Positions 51,420-60,910 of a stretch of 64,000 nt of DNA are shown one piece after another. The notes beneath the pieces are model-generated. The model ran no database searches. It was not told the origin of the DNA and saw only the letters and a list, made by a program, of their open reading frames with translations. Numbering within the stretch: position 1 is the stretch's first letter; each line of letters opens with the position of its first letter. The position numbers were made by a program, and so were the translations under genes. Where the stretch lies: positions 558,001-622,000 of the forward strand of contig CAWHVV010000010.1 of NCBI GenBank assembly GCA_963832945.1, written 5' to 3'. Source of the DNA: JAFEDN01 sp963832945. GTDB taxonomy: Bacteria > Pseudomonadota > Gammaproteobacteria > Coxiellales > Coxiellaceae.

Positions 51420-52262
51420 TTAATTCAAATATTCTGGCGCCTTAGGCAAAGCGGAAAAATCATCTGGATCATGCTGGATGATCAGTTGCGCATGATCGTC
51501 CTGCAAAATTTTATCTACACAAGCCATGGATGACAGCGTTTCAGTTCGACTGGTATTAAAAACAGGGACAAGCTTATGTGTATAAGCCTGGCGAGTGTGA
51601 TACAAATCACCCGACAAAATAATGGTTCCTTTATGAGGTAATACCACTTTTAATGATTCGTGCCCGGGCGTATGACCCGGTGTCGACAAAATTTCTACAG
51701 CACCATCACCAAAAACATCGTAATCACCGTTCAATAGAATTTTATGTTTGTCTTTTAAAAAAGCATAGGTACTGTCCAGGATTCCCACTGGTGCCGGTCT
51801 TTCCTGAAGATATTTATATTCCTGACGTTGCATTATGAAGGTAGCATTCGGGAATAAACCGAGGTTTCCCATATGGTCGAAATGTGCATGAGATATTCCA
51901 ATTAATTTAATATCATTCGGTACTAAACCAATTTGCTTTAATTGCTCCGTTAATGAAACAGGTACGGTAAATATTATATCGAGTTTATCATCTTTATGCG
52001 GGTGATTGAGGTATTGATCACCCAATCCCAGGTCCCACAGCATCCATCCTTTGGGATCTTTAATTAAAAAACACGGCGCCGCTAAACGCATCGGTTGGTG
52101 AGAGTAGAAATGAGTATCGGAAAAGGAAGAAAAATCGTGAAAATCAATATATCCACAATTAAGGACATATAAACGGACATCGACGGGTTTCGCATGGCTT
52201 AAATTTAAAGCGAAAAGAGACATCACAAAGCCCGTAGTTAACAATAATAATTTGTTTAACAT
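51420..52262 (-). CDS. Exported metallo-beta-lactamase fold hydrolase, AHL-lactonase-like
   Basis: 280 residues with an N-terminal signal peptide (about 1-24, ending LSHA). The zinc motif GISHAHFDHMGNLGLF gives HxHxDH, followed by LSTPGHTPGHESL (third His), LSGDLYHTRQ (bridging Asp) and a late IIQHDPDDF His. The combination is that of the N-acyl homoserine lactonase family, which opens lactone rings of quorum signals. Secretion to the periplasm would allow action on incoming signals. The true substrate is not proven. First gene of a unit with yjdF. Confidence 0.82.
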   Translation of the reverse strand: MLNKLLLLTTGFVMSLFALNLSHAKPVDVRLYVLNCGYIDFHDFSSFSDTHFYSHQPMRLAAPCFLIKDPKGWMLWDLGLGDQYLNHPHKDDKLDIIFTVPVSLTEQLKQIGLVPNDIKLIGISHAHFDHMGNLGLFPNATFIMQRQEYKYLQERPAPVGILDSTYAFLKDKHKILLNGDYDVFGDGAVEILSTPGHTPGHESLKVVLPHKGTIILSGDLYHTRQAYTHKLVPVFNTSRTETLSSMACVDKILQDDHAQLIIQHDPDDFSALPKAPEYLN

Positions 52263-52316
52263 TTTAATAACTCTAAGCTATTTTAGAGAACATATATTAG
52301 CAAATCCAGGGCGGGA

Positions 52317-53489
52317 TTAGCAAATATCTTCAATTCTGCCAGGCGCCTTGTGGTACTCGTAATTAATATGATTAAACCATTCCGCAAAACTTTCATCCTC
52401 AAGCGCATAAGCGCCACGGCTCGACTGCCAAATAAAACCTTTTTCACGAAGCGCCTGGATAGCAGTTTGCACGGAAGAGACCGATAACGCAGATTCCTGA
52501 ATGGCTTGTTTATAATACCGCATTGATTCTTCAGAAAACGGCGACCACATTCGACCCTGCTTAATAAGCAAAGTCAGTATCGCCCGGTGTAAAGGAGACA
52601 ACGTATTAAAGTCATTCCTGAATTCTCCCCAGATTTGATCGCACCAGATGGACGCATCCTGTTTTAATAAATCAGAAAAAGAGTGAGCCTCATGATTAAT
52701 GGCGGCTCGTCCAACAATTTGACGTAATACTTCCGGACGATGACCTATGAGTTGAAAAGCCTCCCACATGCTGTCATTACTGAACTGATTGTTTGCCACC
52801 AATGAATGATTCACTTTGTCAGTAAAAAAGTCGGTATAATCTCGTCCGAGTAAAGGAAAAGCCGTCACTTCAGAGCCGAAAAACGGCTGATCTTTTTTAA
52901 TCACTAACTGAGCCAATTTATCGCGGTTAGAGCCCGTTAATACCAACATCAGATCAGGTGTTTTATGAGAAATATTGATCTGGTCGCGAGCAGACTTGAT
53001 GGAAAACATAGCGTTCACGCCATGCGAAGTGGTTAAAGCATGTTGCGCTTCATCAATCATTAGCAATACCGTTTTACCCGAAAGTCGAACCAAATCATTG
53101 AGCAAATCAACTAAAGTGATACTGTCCGGCAACCCCGGTTTGGAGAAATCCAGCTCAACGGTTTTGAGGATGCTTAATTTTTGCAGTCGAACATGTTTGG
53201 TTAATTGAGTCAACTTTCCCTTATGTGAGGCAATACTCGTTTTTATTGCCTCGGTAATCAGCAAGGCCGGGTTCATGAGTTTATCTGCCCATAAATCTAT
53301 ATATATGGTGAGCCAACCCCGGCTTTGCGCTTCGGGTATTAAGTCTTTTATTAAAAAAGTACTTTTTCCAACCCGTCGTGGCCCCGCCAAAAACAATCCA
53401 GAGGTCGCGTTAGCGATGCCTTTTCCCTGCAGGCTATCGCAGTATGCTTTGGCCAGATTTATTCTCTTAAATGTAAAATCATCAGGCAT
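52317..53489 (-). CDS. STAND/AAA-like ATPase
   Basis: 390 residues. Walker A LFLAGPRRVGKSTFLIKDLI (about residues 31-50), Walker B VLLMIDEAQHAL (about 140-151), sensor-like LMLVLTGSNRDKLAQL, and a C-terminal winged-helix-like segment (ALSVSSVQTAIQALREKGF). This organisation resembles archaeal-type/STAND ATPases that combine an NTPase with DNA binding. Function unknown. It stands alone, with a perfect 13-bp inverted repeat just upstream of its start, which it might bind. Confidence 0.7.
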   Translation of the reverse strand: MPDDFTFKRINLAKAYCDSLQGKGIANATSGLFLAGPRRVGKSTFLIKDLIPEAQSRGWLTIYIDLWADKLMNPALLITEAIKTSIASHKGKLTQLTKHVRLQKLSILKTVELDFSKPGLPDSITLVDLLNDLVRLSGKTVLLMIDEAQHALTTSHGVNAMFSIKSARDQINISHKTPDLMLVLTGSNRDKLAQLVIKKDQPFFGSEVTAFPLLGRDYTDFFTDKVNHSLVANNQFSNDSMWEAFQLIGHRPEVLRQIVGRAAINHEAHSFSDLLKQDASIWCDQIWGEFRNDFNTLSPLHRAILTLLIKQGRMWSPFSEESMRYYKQAIQESALSVSSVQTAIQALREKGFIWQSSRGAYALEDESFAEWFNHINYEYHKAPGRIEDIC

Positions 53490-53507
53490 AGTAGTCCCTT
53501 TATGGGT

Positions 53508-53548
53508 AATTATGTTAATTAAAGTAATTTATGTAAATTAACATAATT
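53508..53548. promoter_or_regulatory. Operator-like 13-bp inverted repeat
   Basis: AATTATGTTAATT (53508-53520) and AATTAACATAATT (53536-53548) are perfect reverse complements separated by 15 bases, with a further half-site TTAAACATAATT at 53547-53558. It sits 19 bases upstream of the ATPase start in the space shared with the divergent gene at 53609. A dimeric regulator site is likely; AT-rich chance is the alternative. Confidence 0.5.
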
Positions 53549-53608
53549 AAACATAATTTGCAATAAGAGTCAGTAGCCTCGGTGGCGTGAATTAGCTATA
53601 ATAGCGGC

Positions 53609-54181
53609 ATGAGTAAAGATGATATTACGCTGCAGATGCAGCAAACCCTGCGCGAATTAGGGATCGACGAAGTGGACTGGAAGCGGCATGTTTCCGCCGG
53701 AGACGTGCTGTATTTACTGGACCAATGTCCGTTTTTGCAGATCATGAATCCTGCCCTGCAACTCTCACCGCAACTGCCGGAGTTAAAATTAATAACCGCG
53801 AAATCCGGCTGGAAGATACACGATTATGGTAACGCGATCAGCAGCTCTCCGGGAGAATTGCTGTATGGGCGTCCCGGCAAAACCCGTAAACGCGGAGCTA
53901 TCCAGGATGAAGATCAGGAGGGCGGCTCCGGTACCGGCACGTTAGTCAATCAGGCAGTGATCACGGCCTGGGAAATGGTGGAACTCGCGAAAGAACGCGG
54001 CTGGGAAGGGATTCAGCTCATAGACGGCCATCCGCTGATGGCCTGGGCGGCGTGGATGCGTGCCGCCGATTCGGAAATGACACTCGAAGGTTATACGCCC
54101 ACCGCGCAGGATTTCAGTAAGCGGCGGCGGATTAAGCAATCCGCCGAACAAACATTCTCTCGAGGGCCTCAGCCCGGTTAG
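53609..54181 (+). CDS. LPD7-like small protein, possible partner of the giant protein
   Basis: 190 residues. The segment AWEMVELAKERGWEGIQLID with GHPLMAWAAWMRAA resembles the large polyvalent protein-associated domain LPD7, usually found in relaxases and mobile-element proteins (AKxKGWxxIxxxGxxxFxxxxWLxA). Before it are GWKIHDYGNAISSSPGELLY and a basic/acidic linker. TATAAT lies at 53597-53602, only six bases before the ATG, so the transcript may be leaderless. Its end overlaps by 4 bp the convergent 1802-residue gene; both share no obvious sequence, so a functional pairing is only positional. Confidence 0.55.
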   Translation: MSKDDITLQMQQTLRELGIDEVDWKRHVSAGDVLYLLDQCPFLQIMNPALQLSPQLPELKLITAKSGWKIHDYGNAISSSPGELLYGRPGKTRKRGAIQDEDQEGGSGTGTLVNQAVITAWEMVELAKERGWEGIQLIDGHPLMAWAAWMRAADSEMTLEGYTPTAQDFSKRRRIKQSAEQTFSRGPQPG

Positions 54182-57100
54182 TGAGGAGCGAACTTCATCG
54201 TGCTGGCATCCACAGCCTCATTTTTCATCTTCTTACTCTGTTTCGCCCATAATGTAAGCAAATCCTTAACATTTGATTTCGATGCCTCCCGTATAATCAC
54301 GCGAATACCACCTTTACCATCTTTCTTAAAATCTTCGTTATTATCAAGATTGATTTTGGGGTTATGGGTCTTGTTATATTCCTTGACCGCTAAAATTAAC
54401 GTATCCGCAGTGGCAAAATTTTTACCTTTTGCATCCACACATTCCGATAATTCCTTTAAGCAGTCTGCAAGTCCCTTATCTTCCGCAGCCCATGCCGCCA
54501 GGCTTTTGGTTTCCGGTTGGCCTGATTCATCATTTCTGGGGAGCGTCAACATGACTTTCTCCGGGTGAGCGAGGGCGCTCACATCAATATGGTGGCTGGT
54601 ATCAATTGATTTCGGTTCCGGGGCTTTTGGCTGATCCTTGACTTTTTTGCGGTGAGCACTGCGGATCATTTCCTCTTTCTCCAGCAGGGCCAGGTCTGAG
54701 TTCAATTGCCCAGTTTTTAGATTTTTAGCCCCGTCGCTCAAACCATCGGTAGGACGCGCTTCCAGTTCCCGTTCGGTTTGCTTCACCTGCGACAGGCTAG
54801 AGGCTTTGCTGGCAGATTGGGATTGTCTGGCCAGGTCACCCTGATCCAACACGAAAGCCAATGTGGCGCTAACTGAACCGGCCGCATCCAGACGTTTAGC
54901 CAATATTAAAGGTTGGGCGGCTATAACGCCGATTTGTTGAGCAAACTCCGCGGTATCGCGCTGATTTAGGGGAAAGCTGTCAACCGCTGCTTTTACCTCG
55001 ACTCCCACGGCCTTGACTTCATCCGGGGAAGCGCCGGATTCATGAGCTACTTTCATCGCCAGATTCGCGGCCCAGTCGCCTAATTGCTCCGGATGACCGG
55101 CGGGATAAGCAGGATCTGAGGCCGCAGAAGCACCAAAACCAGTGAAAAACCCTTGCCGGGCGGTATCGCACAGTTCCTGGGTCGCCACTGTGGATAATTT
55201 TTTCAATGGTTCATGAGCTGCGATATACTTCTTAAGTTCCTGTTCAACGGCATTAGGTCCTCGGGCAATGACGCGCGGATCTGAAATAGCGACGGCAAGT
55301 TCAAACGCTTCATCCTCAGTGCATCCGGCTTTGACAGCCGCAGCGGCAAGTGAACCGGCGACGCCGATGGATTTGGCAATGCTGATTGAGGTTGGCGCCT
55401 GAACAGGAGGGACAGCATTAGGATCTGCCTGATCCGCGGCGGCTTTTAGTGCGGCTTTTCTGACAGCTCGACGGGCGGCATTCATCATGGACTGGCTCTG
55501 AGCGCCAATCGGTTCCACACTGCCGATAGAAAACGATACGCTTTCCGCAAGGAGATCTGCCTCGTCACTTGCGTCCTGGACAGCACCATTTCCCCCAAAA
55601 ACTTGCGGATGTGGATTTTGAGTTTCCCAATGAAGAATTTGTGCCGCAAAAACCCCGTTTTGCGCAGTCAGCGCCGCAAAACTACCTGCTATCGCATCAC
55701 CGGCTGCCGCTGCTGCCGCAAGAGACGATCCGGCCCTGTCCCGATAGGTTCTAGCAACTCTCAGGCCAACATGGGTTGCGCCAACGGCGTTGCCCATCTC
55801 GGAGAGGCTTACCTTTACCTTAGCGCCGCCTCGTTGACCCACGCCGCGCGCGACCAGTTTCGGGACGACTGTGGCATTAATCCTATCATTTGTTTCACCT
55901 GCCTGGTCTGACGCCGGGACCCGTAATAAGGCGCTGCCGACTCTACTGCCGGCCGCGGCGGGATTGATTTTTTTATCTGCAAACGATACAGAGGTTTCGG
56001 CAAGAGCGCTCTTTTGCAGGAAGGTGAGCTGCACTTGATCAGGATTGTCCTGCGCCGGCGCTGCCCGATCAGCCGACTCCTGAAGTTGTTCGTAAAAAGT
56101 TTTAATTTTTTCCGCGATGGGAGCAGCAGCATTTGCGAGAACTGCACGGGCGCGAACAAACTGACCGACATCGTCCAGACGTATGCTGCCGTTACGCAGG
56201 TAAGCATTTCGAATATCCCGGCTCAAATTAATAGCTTCGACACCGAGATTAAATCCACCCGCCCCGACATTCTGTCCCACCTCATGAGCTTTTAGAAGTA
56301 TGGCACGGGCTCTGGCATTGACCAGAGACACGGCAGTGTCGATCTTTTCCAGTGCGGTAGCGCGATCAATCGGAGCGGAATTACTTTCGGTAAAATGTTT
56401 GGCAAACTGGAAAGCAATTTCTTTCCCAGCCGCTTTGTTGATGTCCATACCTCCCGCTACACTGGCCAATACCTCCAGCATTTCAGGGTCAGCGCCCTTT
56501 TTTCCCAACTCCGCTTTGACTTCTTTACCAAACTCGATGCCTTTTTGAACCTTGGCGTCTGCGGCAGCGGTTTCCGCAACAGTATTTAATTTGTTATTGT
56601 GATCAGCATCCCCAGCAACTCTGCCTACCGCTAAAGCAACGACTCCCGGTAAAGCAAGAAAACCTGGAACATCAATAGAACCATGCCGACGGTAATAATC
56701 CCGAGCTTGGGTAGTAACAGTTTTGATCTCAGCATCCGTCAAGGGGAGGACAAAGTTAGCGCGTTTAAGAGCGCTGGCAATTGCCACGCCGATGCCCGTT
56801 TGGATGATCATATCGTCATTCGAGCGATTCGACTTGACGGAGCTTTTTATTACCTCCGGATCACCGTTACTGAGGATTGCTCCAATCACAGCAGCACCAG
56901 CTGAATTTCTCGAACCCGGGATATTCTTCACAGATTCTTTCGCAGCAACCGCTCCACTGCTCCCATGAGAAGCCTTGGCTTTGGCGCCCACCGTTTTTGC
57001 TACATCACTCTCTAAGCCCGCTCCCAGAGCGCCGGCTTCCGCGCCTTTCTCCGCCTTTTTAGCCGACACGTCGAAGGCCTGTTGCCCCGTGCTGGCAATA

Positions 57101-59586
57101 AGCTGCTTGCCCGCTTCCTGCGGCATCAGAATATGATAGCGTTGAAGACCCCCCTGAGGGTTTGCATTAGAAGGAACCTCTCTAACAAAGCCACGGATAG
57201 CCGCTGCTGCGACAACTAAGTTTTGCGGAACAACAGGCCCTAATGGAACAGCTCCGTTTACACCCTGGATTCGTTGAGTATATGCGTTCAATTCCTGTGT
57301 AATAATATTTATAATCGCTTGATCCTGGGTAAGGTTATTGGCTAAATAGTTGCTCCTTAGGGCCACTTTAATACGATTAAGCAAATCAGTTTGCTGGGGC
57401 AAAGGTAATCCATTTAAGACACCGTTTAAAGACCCATTTGGAGCAAACAACACATGAATCTGAGTCAGGGCATCCAGAACAGCATTCGTGTGGCCAATGG
57501 TATGTTGCAACTGCCCCCTAACTGCTGCTTCATTAACAGTTGGCAAAGCAGATAAACGTCGAGCAAGATCCATGGCCATTGCCTCGGATTGCTGAGGCAT
57601 AACCGGTTTTAGATCAGCAGCGGCCTTTGTTTCGGCATCAGCGTGTACCAGACGCCTGGCTTTTTCGCCTTTGGCGACACCAAAGCCGATGTCTACACCT
57701 TCGGTCAGGTCGTTAACCAAATCATTTATTTTTTTATCGCGTTCAGCTCCTGCCGGCACCTGAGGAACAATTCCTTCAACATGATATCGAATCACTCGAA
57801 TCACCGCGGCTCTGCCATTCTTTGCTTCAGCAGCGGCTGCAACCGTTATGCGGTTAACTTGTTGCGGACTGAAATCAGCAGGCTTATTAAAAGCAATAAC
57901 GGCAATACCATTCGCCACTGCACCAGCGGTACTCACTCCAAGTCTTGCGTTTGCAACAATAGCATGATCAACAGAGGCCAGATTTGCTGCATCATCATTT
58001 GCAGCATTTGTAAGGACTTCACGCAGAATCTCTCTCGTCGGAGCGGAAATTGCATCATGAACACCAGCAGCCAAACCCATAGCTGTTCGAATATCGGCAC
58101 GAGCACCTATGACCAGTTGATTCACCTTAGGAGCAATCCGATCAATATCTAAAACCCTGTGACAAATGTTCAGTGAGGAAGCCGCCGCGACCTTTAAAAT
58201 GTCGGCACGCGCTTCGATAGCCCGGTTGCCCTCGTCAATACCCTCTTCGGCGACAGTTTTTATGGTGTCGGCGACGTCTTTATCTTCAGGAGTCAGGTCA
58301 GGTGGAGAGCCTTTTTTCTCGAAAGCACTGCTGAAATTATCGTGAATTGCCTGACTGAGAGTGGTTTTATCGGCCACTCCTCCACTAGCGGGAAAAGCAT
58401 CCCAGGTTGCGCCCCCAGCGACGGTCGATCCTATAACCATGCGATCCGAAGGAGTTAATTGCTTCATTATTTTATTATGGGAGACCATATAATTATAAGC
58501 TGCGCTGTGCTTGCGAATTTCCACTCCGCCCTTGTCTTCCAGCCATTTATTCACTTTATCTACCCAATTCTCGCGGGCTTTCACATCATCTTCGGCGAGG
58601 CGCGTGGACTTCGCCAAATTGGATAATTCTTCGCGTTGCTCCGCAGTTAAGTTAACCGCATGATCCAAAATCTCTTTTAATTTAACCGGATCGTGAGCCA
58701 CGGCAACAAGGGCCTTTTGGAAGGCAGCTAATTCTGGCTGTAAATTGTTGGGATCCATTCCCAAGAGCGGCAACATAATTTTGCGTTCAGCGGCGATATC
58801 CAAACCACCTACCACACCCAGAGGAGGAGCAGCCATATTGGCATGTCTGGGAACACCCCCCGCAACAGGAACCCCAAAACGCTCATAGATTTTGTCTTCA
58901 AATAATTTCTGGGTCGAGTTTCGATACAACACCAGTAATTCGGACATCATCCCTTCGGTGGTGGCGGCCATATCCGGCACTACCCCTTGGGGATTTTCCC
59001 CGGAATAAAGCTCTTTGCGGCGCGTGACGAATCGGGTGACCTCCCGATGAAAACTTCCCAGAGTCCTGGAATCGATAGGTTCACCGGCACGGGCAAATCC
59101 TCGCATGGTGTGTTCAAACATCTTAAAAATGCTGGCAGTGGCGTTCCTGGCATTGTCCTCAATTGAGGGAGCACGAATCCGGCCCCGTTTATCGGTATAA
59201 ATTGGGTTTTTACTGTCAGCTCCAGTTAACTGCCGCTCTACGGGACCATGCTGGGGAACTTCGAGCGGATCAGCGCCCACAGGCAACTCCTGATGAAGAA
59301 AGTGTATGCGCCGATCCCGCAGAGTCTTATATTCAGTTTCCATATCAATATCAAGGGGAAAATTAGCCGCCTGGTGCCGATGATAGCAGTCTATATATTC
59401 AGCATAGGTTTTCTCCACCCGGCTAAGAGCTGCTTCGATAGAGGCGCCAGCAGAGCCCCCTTTCGCATCGCGTATCGATGCAGCATTACTTATAGCCAAG
59501 TCCAAATTGTGTTTTGCCTGGATTATCGAATAACGGCTGCGGTCCTGAGCGCTGAATCTGGTTCCGAGATAAGAAGAACGTGACAT
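54178..59586 (-). CDS. Giant Ala-rich protein (1802 residues), unknown function
   Basis: The largest gene of the window, intact over 5.4 kb, with a GGGAG ribosome site. No signal peptide and no membrane helices. The composition is rich in Ala, Val, Asp and Asn; it reads as a long array of short helices. Degenerate internal similarity is visible, for example DYYRRHGSIDVPGFLALPGV against NAYLRNGSIRLDDVGQFVRA and VIARGPNAVEQELKKYIAAH, each following a helix with an acidic turn. The C-terminal about 150 residues are different, Lys/Glu-rich and more compact (FATADTLILAVKEYNKTHNP, then KGGIRVIIREAS), with a short basic/acidic tail. Most likely a secreted effector or structural protein; the function cannot be given. 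Confidence 0.65.
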   Translation of the reverse strand: MSRSSYLGTRFSAQDRSRYSIIQAKHNLDLAISNAASIRDAKGGSAGASIEAALSRVEKTYAEYIDCYHRHQAANFPLDIDMETEYKTLRDRRIHFLHQELPVGADPLEVPQHGPVERQLTGADSKNPIYTDKRGRIRAPSIEDNARNATASIFKMFEHTMRGFARAGEPIDSRTLGSFHREVTRFVTRRKELYSGENPQGVVPDMAATTEGMMSELLVLYRNSTQKLFEDKIYERFGVPVAGGVPRHANMAAPPLGVVGGLDIAAERKIMLPLLGMDPNNLQPELAAFQKALVAVAHDPVKLKEILDHAVNLTAEQREELSNLAKSTRLAEDDVKARENWVDKVNKWLEDKGGVEIRKHSAAYNYMVSHNKIMKQLTPSDRMVIGSTVAGGATWDAFPASGGVADKTTLSQAIHDNFSSAFEKKGSPPDLTPEDKDVADTIKTVAEEGIDEGNRAIEARADILKVAAASSLNICHRVLDIDRIAPKVNQLVIGARADIRTAMGLAAGVHDAISAPTREILREVLTNAANDDAANLASVDHAIVANARLGVSTAGAVANGIAVIAFNKPADFSPQQVNRITVAAAAEAKNGRAAVIRVIRYHVEGIVPQVPAGAERDKKINDLVNDLTEGVDIGFGVAKGEKARRLVHADAETKAAADLKPVMPQQSEAMAMDLARRLSALPTVNEAAVRGQLQHTIGHTNAVLDALTQIHVLFAPNGSLNGVLNGLPLPQQTDLLNRIKVALRSNYLANNLTQDQAIINIITQELNAYTQRIQGVNGAVPLGPVVPQNLVVAAAAIRGFVREVPSNANPQGGLQRYHILMPQEAGKQLIASTGQQAFDVSAKKAEKGAEAGALGAGLESDVAKTVGAKAKASHGSSGAVAAKESVKNIPGSRNSAGAAVIGAILSNGDPEVIKSSVKSNRSNDDMIIQTGIGVAIASALKRANFVLPLTDAEIKTVTTQARDYYRRHGSIDVPGFLALPGVVALAVGRVAGDADHNNKLNTVAETAAADAKVQKGIEFGKEVKAELGKKGADPEMLEVLASVAGGMDINKAAGKEIAFQFAKHFTESNSAPIDRATALEKIDTAVSLVNARARAILLKAHEVGQNVGAGGFNLGVEAINLSRDIRNAYLRNGSIRLDDVGQFVRARAVLANAAAPIAEKIKTFYEQLQESADRAAPAQDNPDQVQLTFLQKSALAETSVSFADKKINPAAAGSRVGSALLRVPASDQAGETNDRINATVVPKLVARGVGQRGGAKVKVSLSEMGNAVGATHVGLRVARTYRDRAGSSLAAAAAAGDAIAGSFAALTAQNGVFAAQILHWETQNPHPQVFGGNGAVQDASDEADLLAESVSFSIGSVEPIGAQSQSMMNAARRAVRKAALKAAADQADPNAVPPVQAPTSISIAKSIGVAGSLAAAAVKAGCTEDEAFELAVAISDPRVIARGPNAVEQELKKYIAAHEPLKKLSTVATQELCDTARQGFFTGFGASAASDPAYPAGHPEQLGDWAANLAMKVAHESGASPDEVKAVGVEVKAAVDSFPLNQRDTAEFAQQIGVIAAQPLILAKRLDAAGSVSATLAFVLDQGDLARQSQSASKASSLSQVKQTERELEARPTDGLSDGAKNLKTGQLNSDLALLEKEEMIRSAHRKKVKDQPKAPEPKSIDTSHHIDVSALAHPEKVMLTLPRNDESGQPETKSLAAWAAEDKGLADCLKELSECVDAKGKNFATADTLILAVKEYNKTHNPKINLDNNEDFKKDGKGGIRVIIREASKSNVKDLLTLWAKQSKKMKNEAVDASTMKFAPH

Positions 59587-59798
59587 AATAAATACTCCCA
59601 GTTAAGTGGTATGACCCATCATTTTTTTCAAACAACAGTATAACACCCAAACCTTAAGAAATACTTAAGAAAAGGCAAGCTTGGGGGATTTTTTAAAATA
59701 ATATTAATCTAATCAAAGGCCTTAGAATTACCGCATCAGTCCCGTGGGTGCTGGTTTGGCTATCCCACGGGTGGTTGATAGAAGATAAGAGGCGGATT

Positions 59799-60247
59799 TT
59801 ACTCAGCCATCTCTTTAAGCTTTTTCAGGGGTCTGACTTTGATGACGTTGCGGGCGGGTTTGGCTTTGAACATCATTTCTTCGCCGGTGAAAGGGTTGGT
59901 GCCTTTGCGGGCTTTGGTGGCGGGCTTGTGTTTGACGATGCATTTGGCTAAACCCGGCAGCGTGAATTCTCCGGCGCCTTTTTTATGTAAGTGGCGCATG
60001 GCAAGATTGTTTAATGCGGCGAAAACGTTGGCCACTTCTTTACGGCTTAGCTCCGTTACTTCGGAAATATAGCTGTAAATTTGCGATTTAGTGTAACTCG
60101 AAGAAACCGGCGTATTGACCATTTTCTTTTGCATATTGACTTTTTTCGCAGGATTCCGGTTGACTGTTTAGTCACTGCGGCACGCCCGGTTTTTTTCTTC
60201 ACGGCTTTTGCTGCGAGCGATTTCTGAGTTTTTTTGATTTTAGGCAA
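59799..60247 (-). pseudogene. HU-family DNA-binding protein with Lys-rich N-terminal tail, one frameshift
   Basis: The HU core is complete in 59799-60134: TKSQIYSYISEVTELSRKEV, GEFTLPGLAKCIVKHKPA, RKGTNPFTGEEMMFKAKPAR, NVIKVRPLKKLKEM. Upstream in another frame a TTG start at 60247 (ribosome site AGAGGG) opens a histone-like basic tail, PKIKKTQKSLAAKAVKKKTG, which would join the core after about 35 residues if one base were added near 60152. Such basic tails occur on Coxiella/Legionella-type HU paralogues. Either the tail is lost and translation begins at MQKKMVN, or the shift is an error. The 210 bases downstream of the giant gene hold nothing else. Confidence 0.7.
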
Positions 60248-60401
60248 TAAATCCCTCTTAAGTTCAGTTAATAGCAAATACCAAATAGCCGGCATACCGC
60301 CAGCGAAAATAAAATAGCATATTTTTTCCAAAAAAAACAACTTTTTATAAGCTTTTTTAATTTTTCTCCACGGTCGGCGTTATAAACTTTCCCCCAGTGA
60401 C

Positions 60402-60431
60402 TTGATTTTTAGGGTAGAAATAAAGTAGAAT
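60402..60431 (+). promoter_or_regulatory. Promoter of rplM-rpsI
   Basis: TTGATT (60402-60407), 18 bases, TAGAAT (60426-60431), 35 bases before the rplM start. The leader is short and I see no sign of a structured autoregulatory site for L13. Confidence 0.55.
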
Positions 60432-60466
60432 CTCCCACCTTTACGAATAAATGAGGATTTACCATT

Positions 60467-60895
60467 ATGTCAACTGATATGAGCTGTGCTTACCACGTCG
60501 AGCCGCAGTGGTACTTGGTCAATGCGGAAGGCAAAACTCTGGGCCGTTTGGCCAGCGAGTTGGCCAAACGTCTGCGCGGCAAACATAAAGCCACTTTTAC
60601 CCCCCATGTTGATACCGGTGATTTCTTCGTCGTTATCAACGCCGGAGCCATTAAAGCAACCGGTAAAAAGCTGCATGACAAATTTTACTACCGTCATAGC
60701 GGCCAGCCGGGCCAGTTAAAAACAGAAGCCCTGGGCGATATGTTGAATCGCGCCCCGGAACAGGCTTTGGAATTGGCGGTGAAAGGCATGTTGCCTAAAA
60801 ATCCGCTTGGCCGTAAGGTATTCAAAAAATTGAAAATTTACCGGGACGGCAACCATCCGCACAGCGCGCAACAACCTGAACCTATTGATCTCTAA
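60467..60895 (+). CDS. rplM: Large subunit ribosomal protein uL13
   Basis: An early-assembling 50S protein of 142 residues. It shows WYLVNAEGKTLGRLASELAK, LRGKHKATFTPHVDTGDFFV, VINAGAIKATGKK, and the signature KGMLPKNPLGRKVFKKLKIY followed by the YRDGNHPHSAQQPEPIDL tail. A few extra residues at the N-terminus are common. Operon with rpsI, 15 bases apart. Confidence 0.97.
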   Translation: MSTDMSCAYHVEPQWYLVNAEGKTLGRLASELAKRLRGKHKATFTPHVDTGDFFVVINAGAIKATGKKLHDKFYYRHSGQPGQLKTEALGDMLNRAPEQALELAVKGMLPKNPLGRKVFKKLKIYRDGNHPHSAQQPEPIDL

Positions 60896-60910
60896 TTGAG
60901 GATTATCCAC

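Noticed and set aside
55569..57062. Open frames opposite the 1802-residue gene, some with over 80 codons
   Set aside because: They shadow a GC-biased Ala-rich gene on the other strand, have no ribosome sites and no recognisable products.
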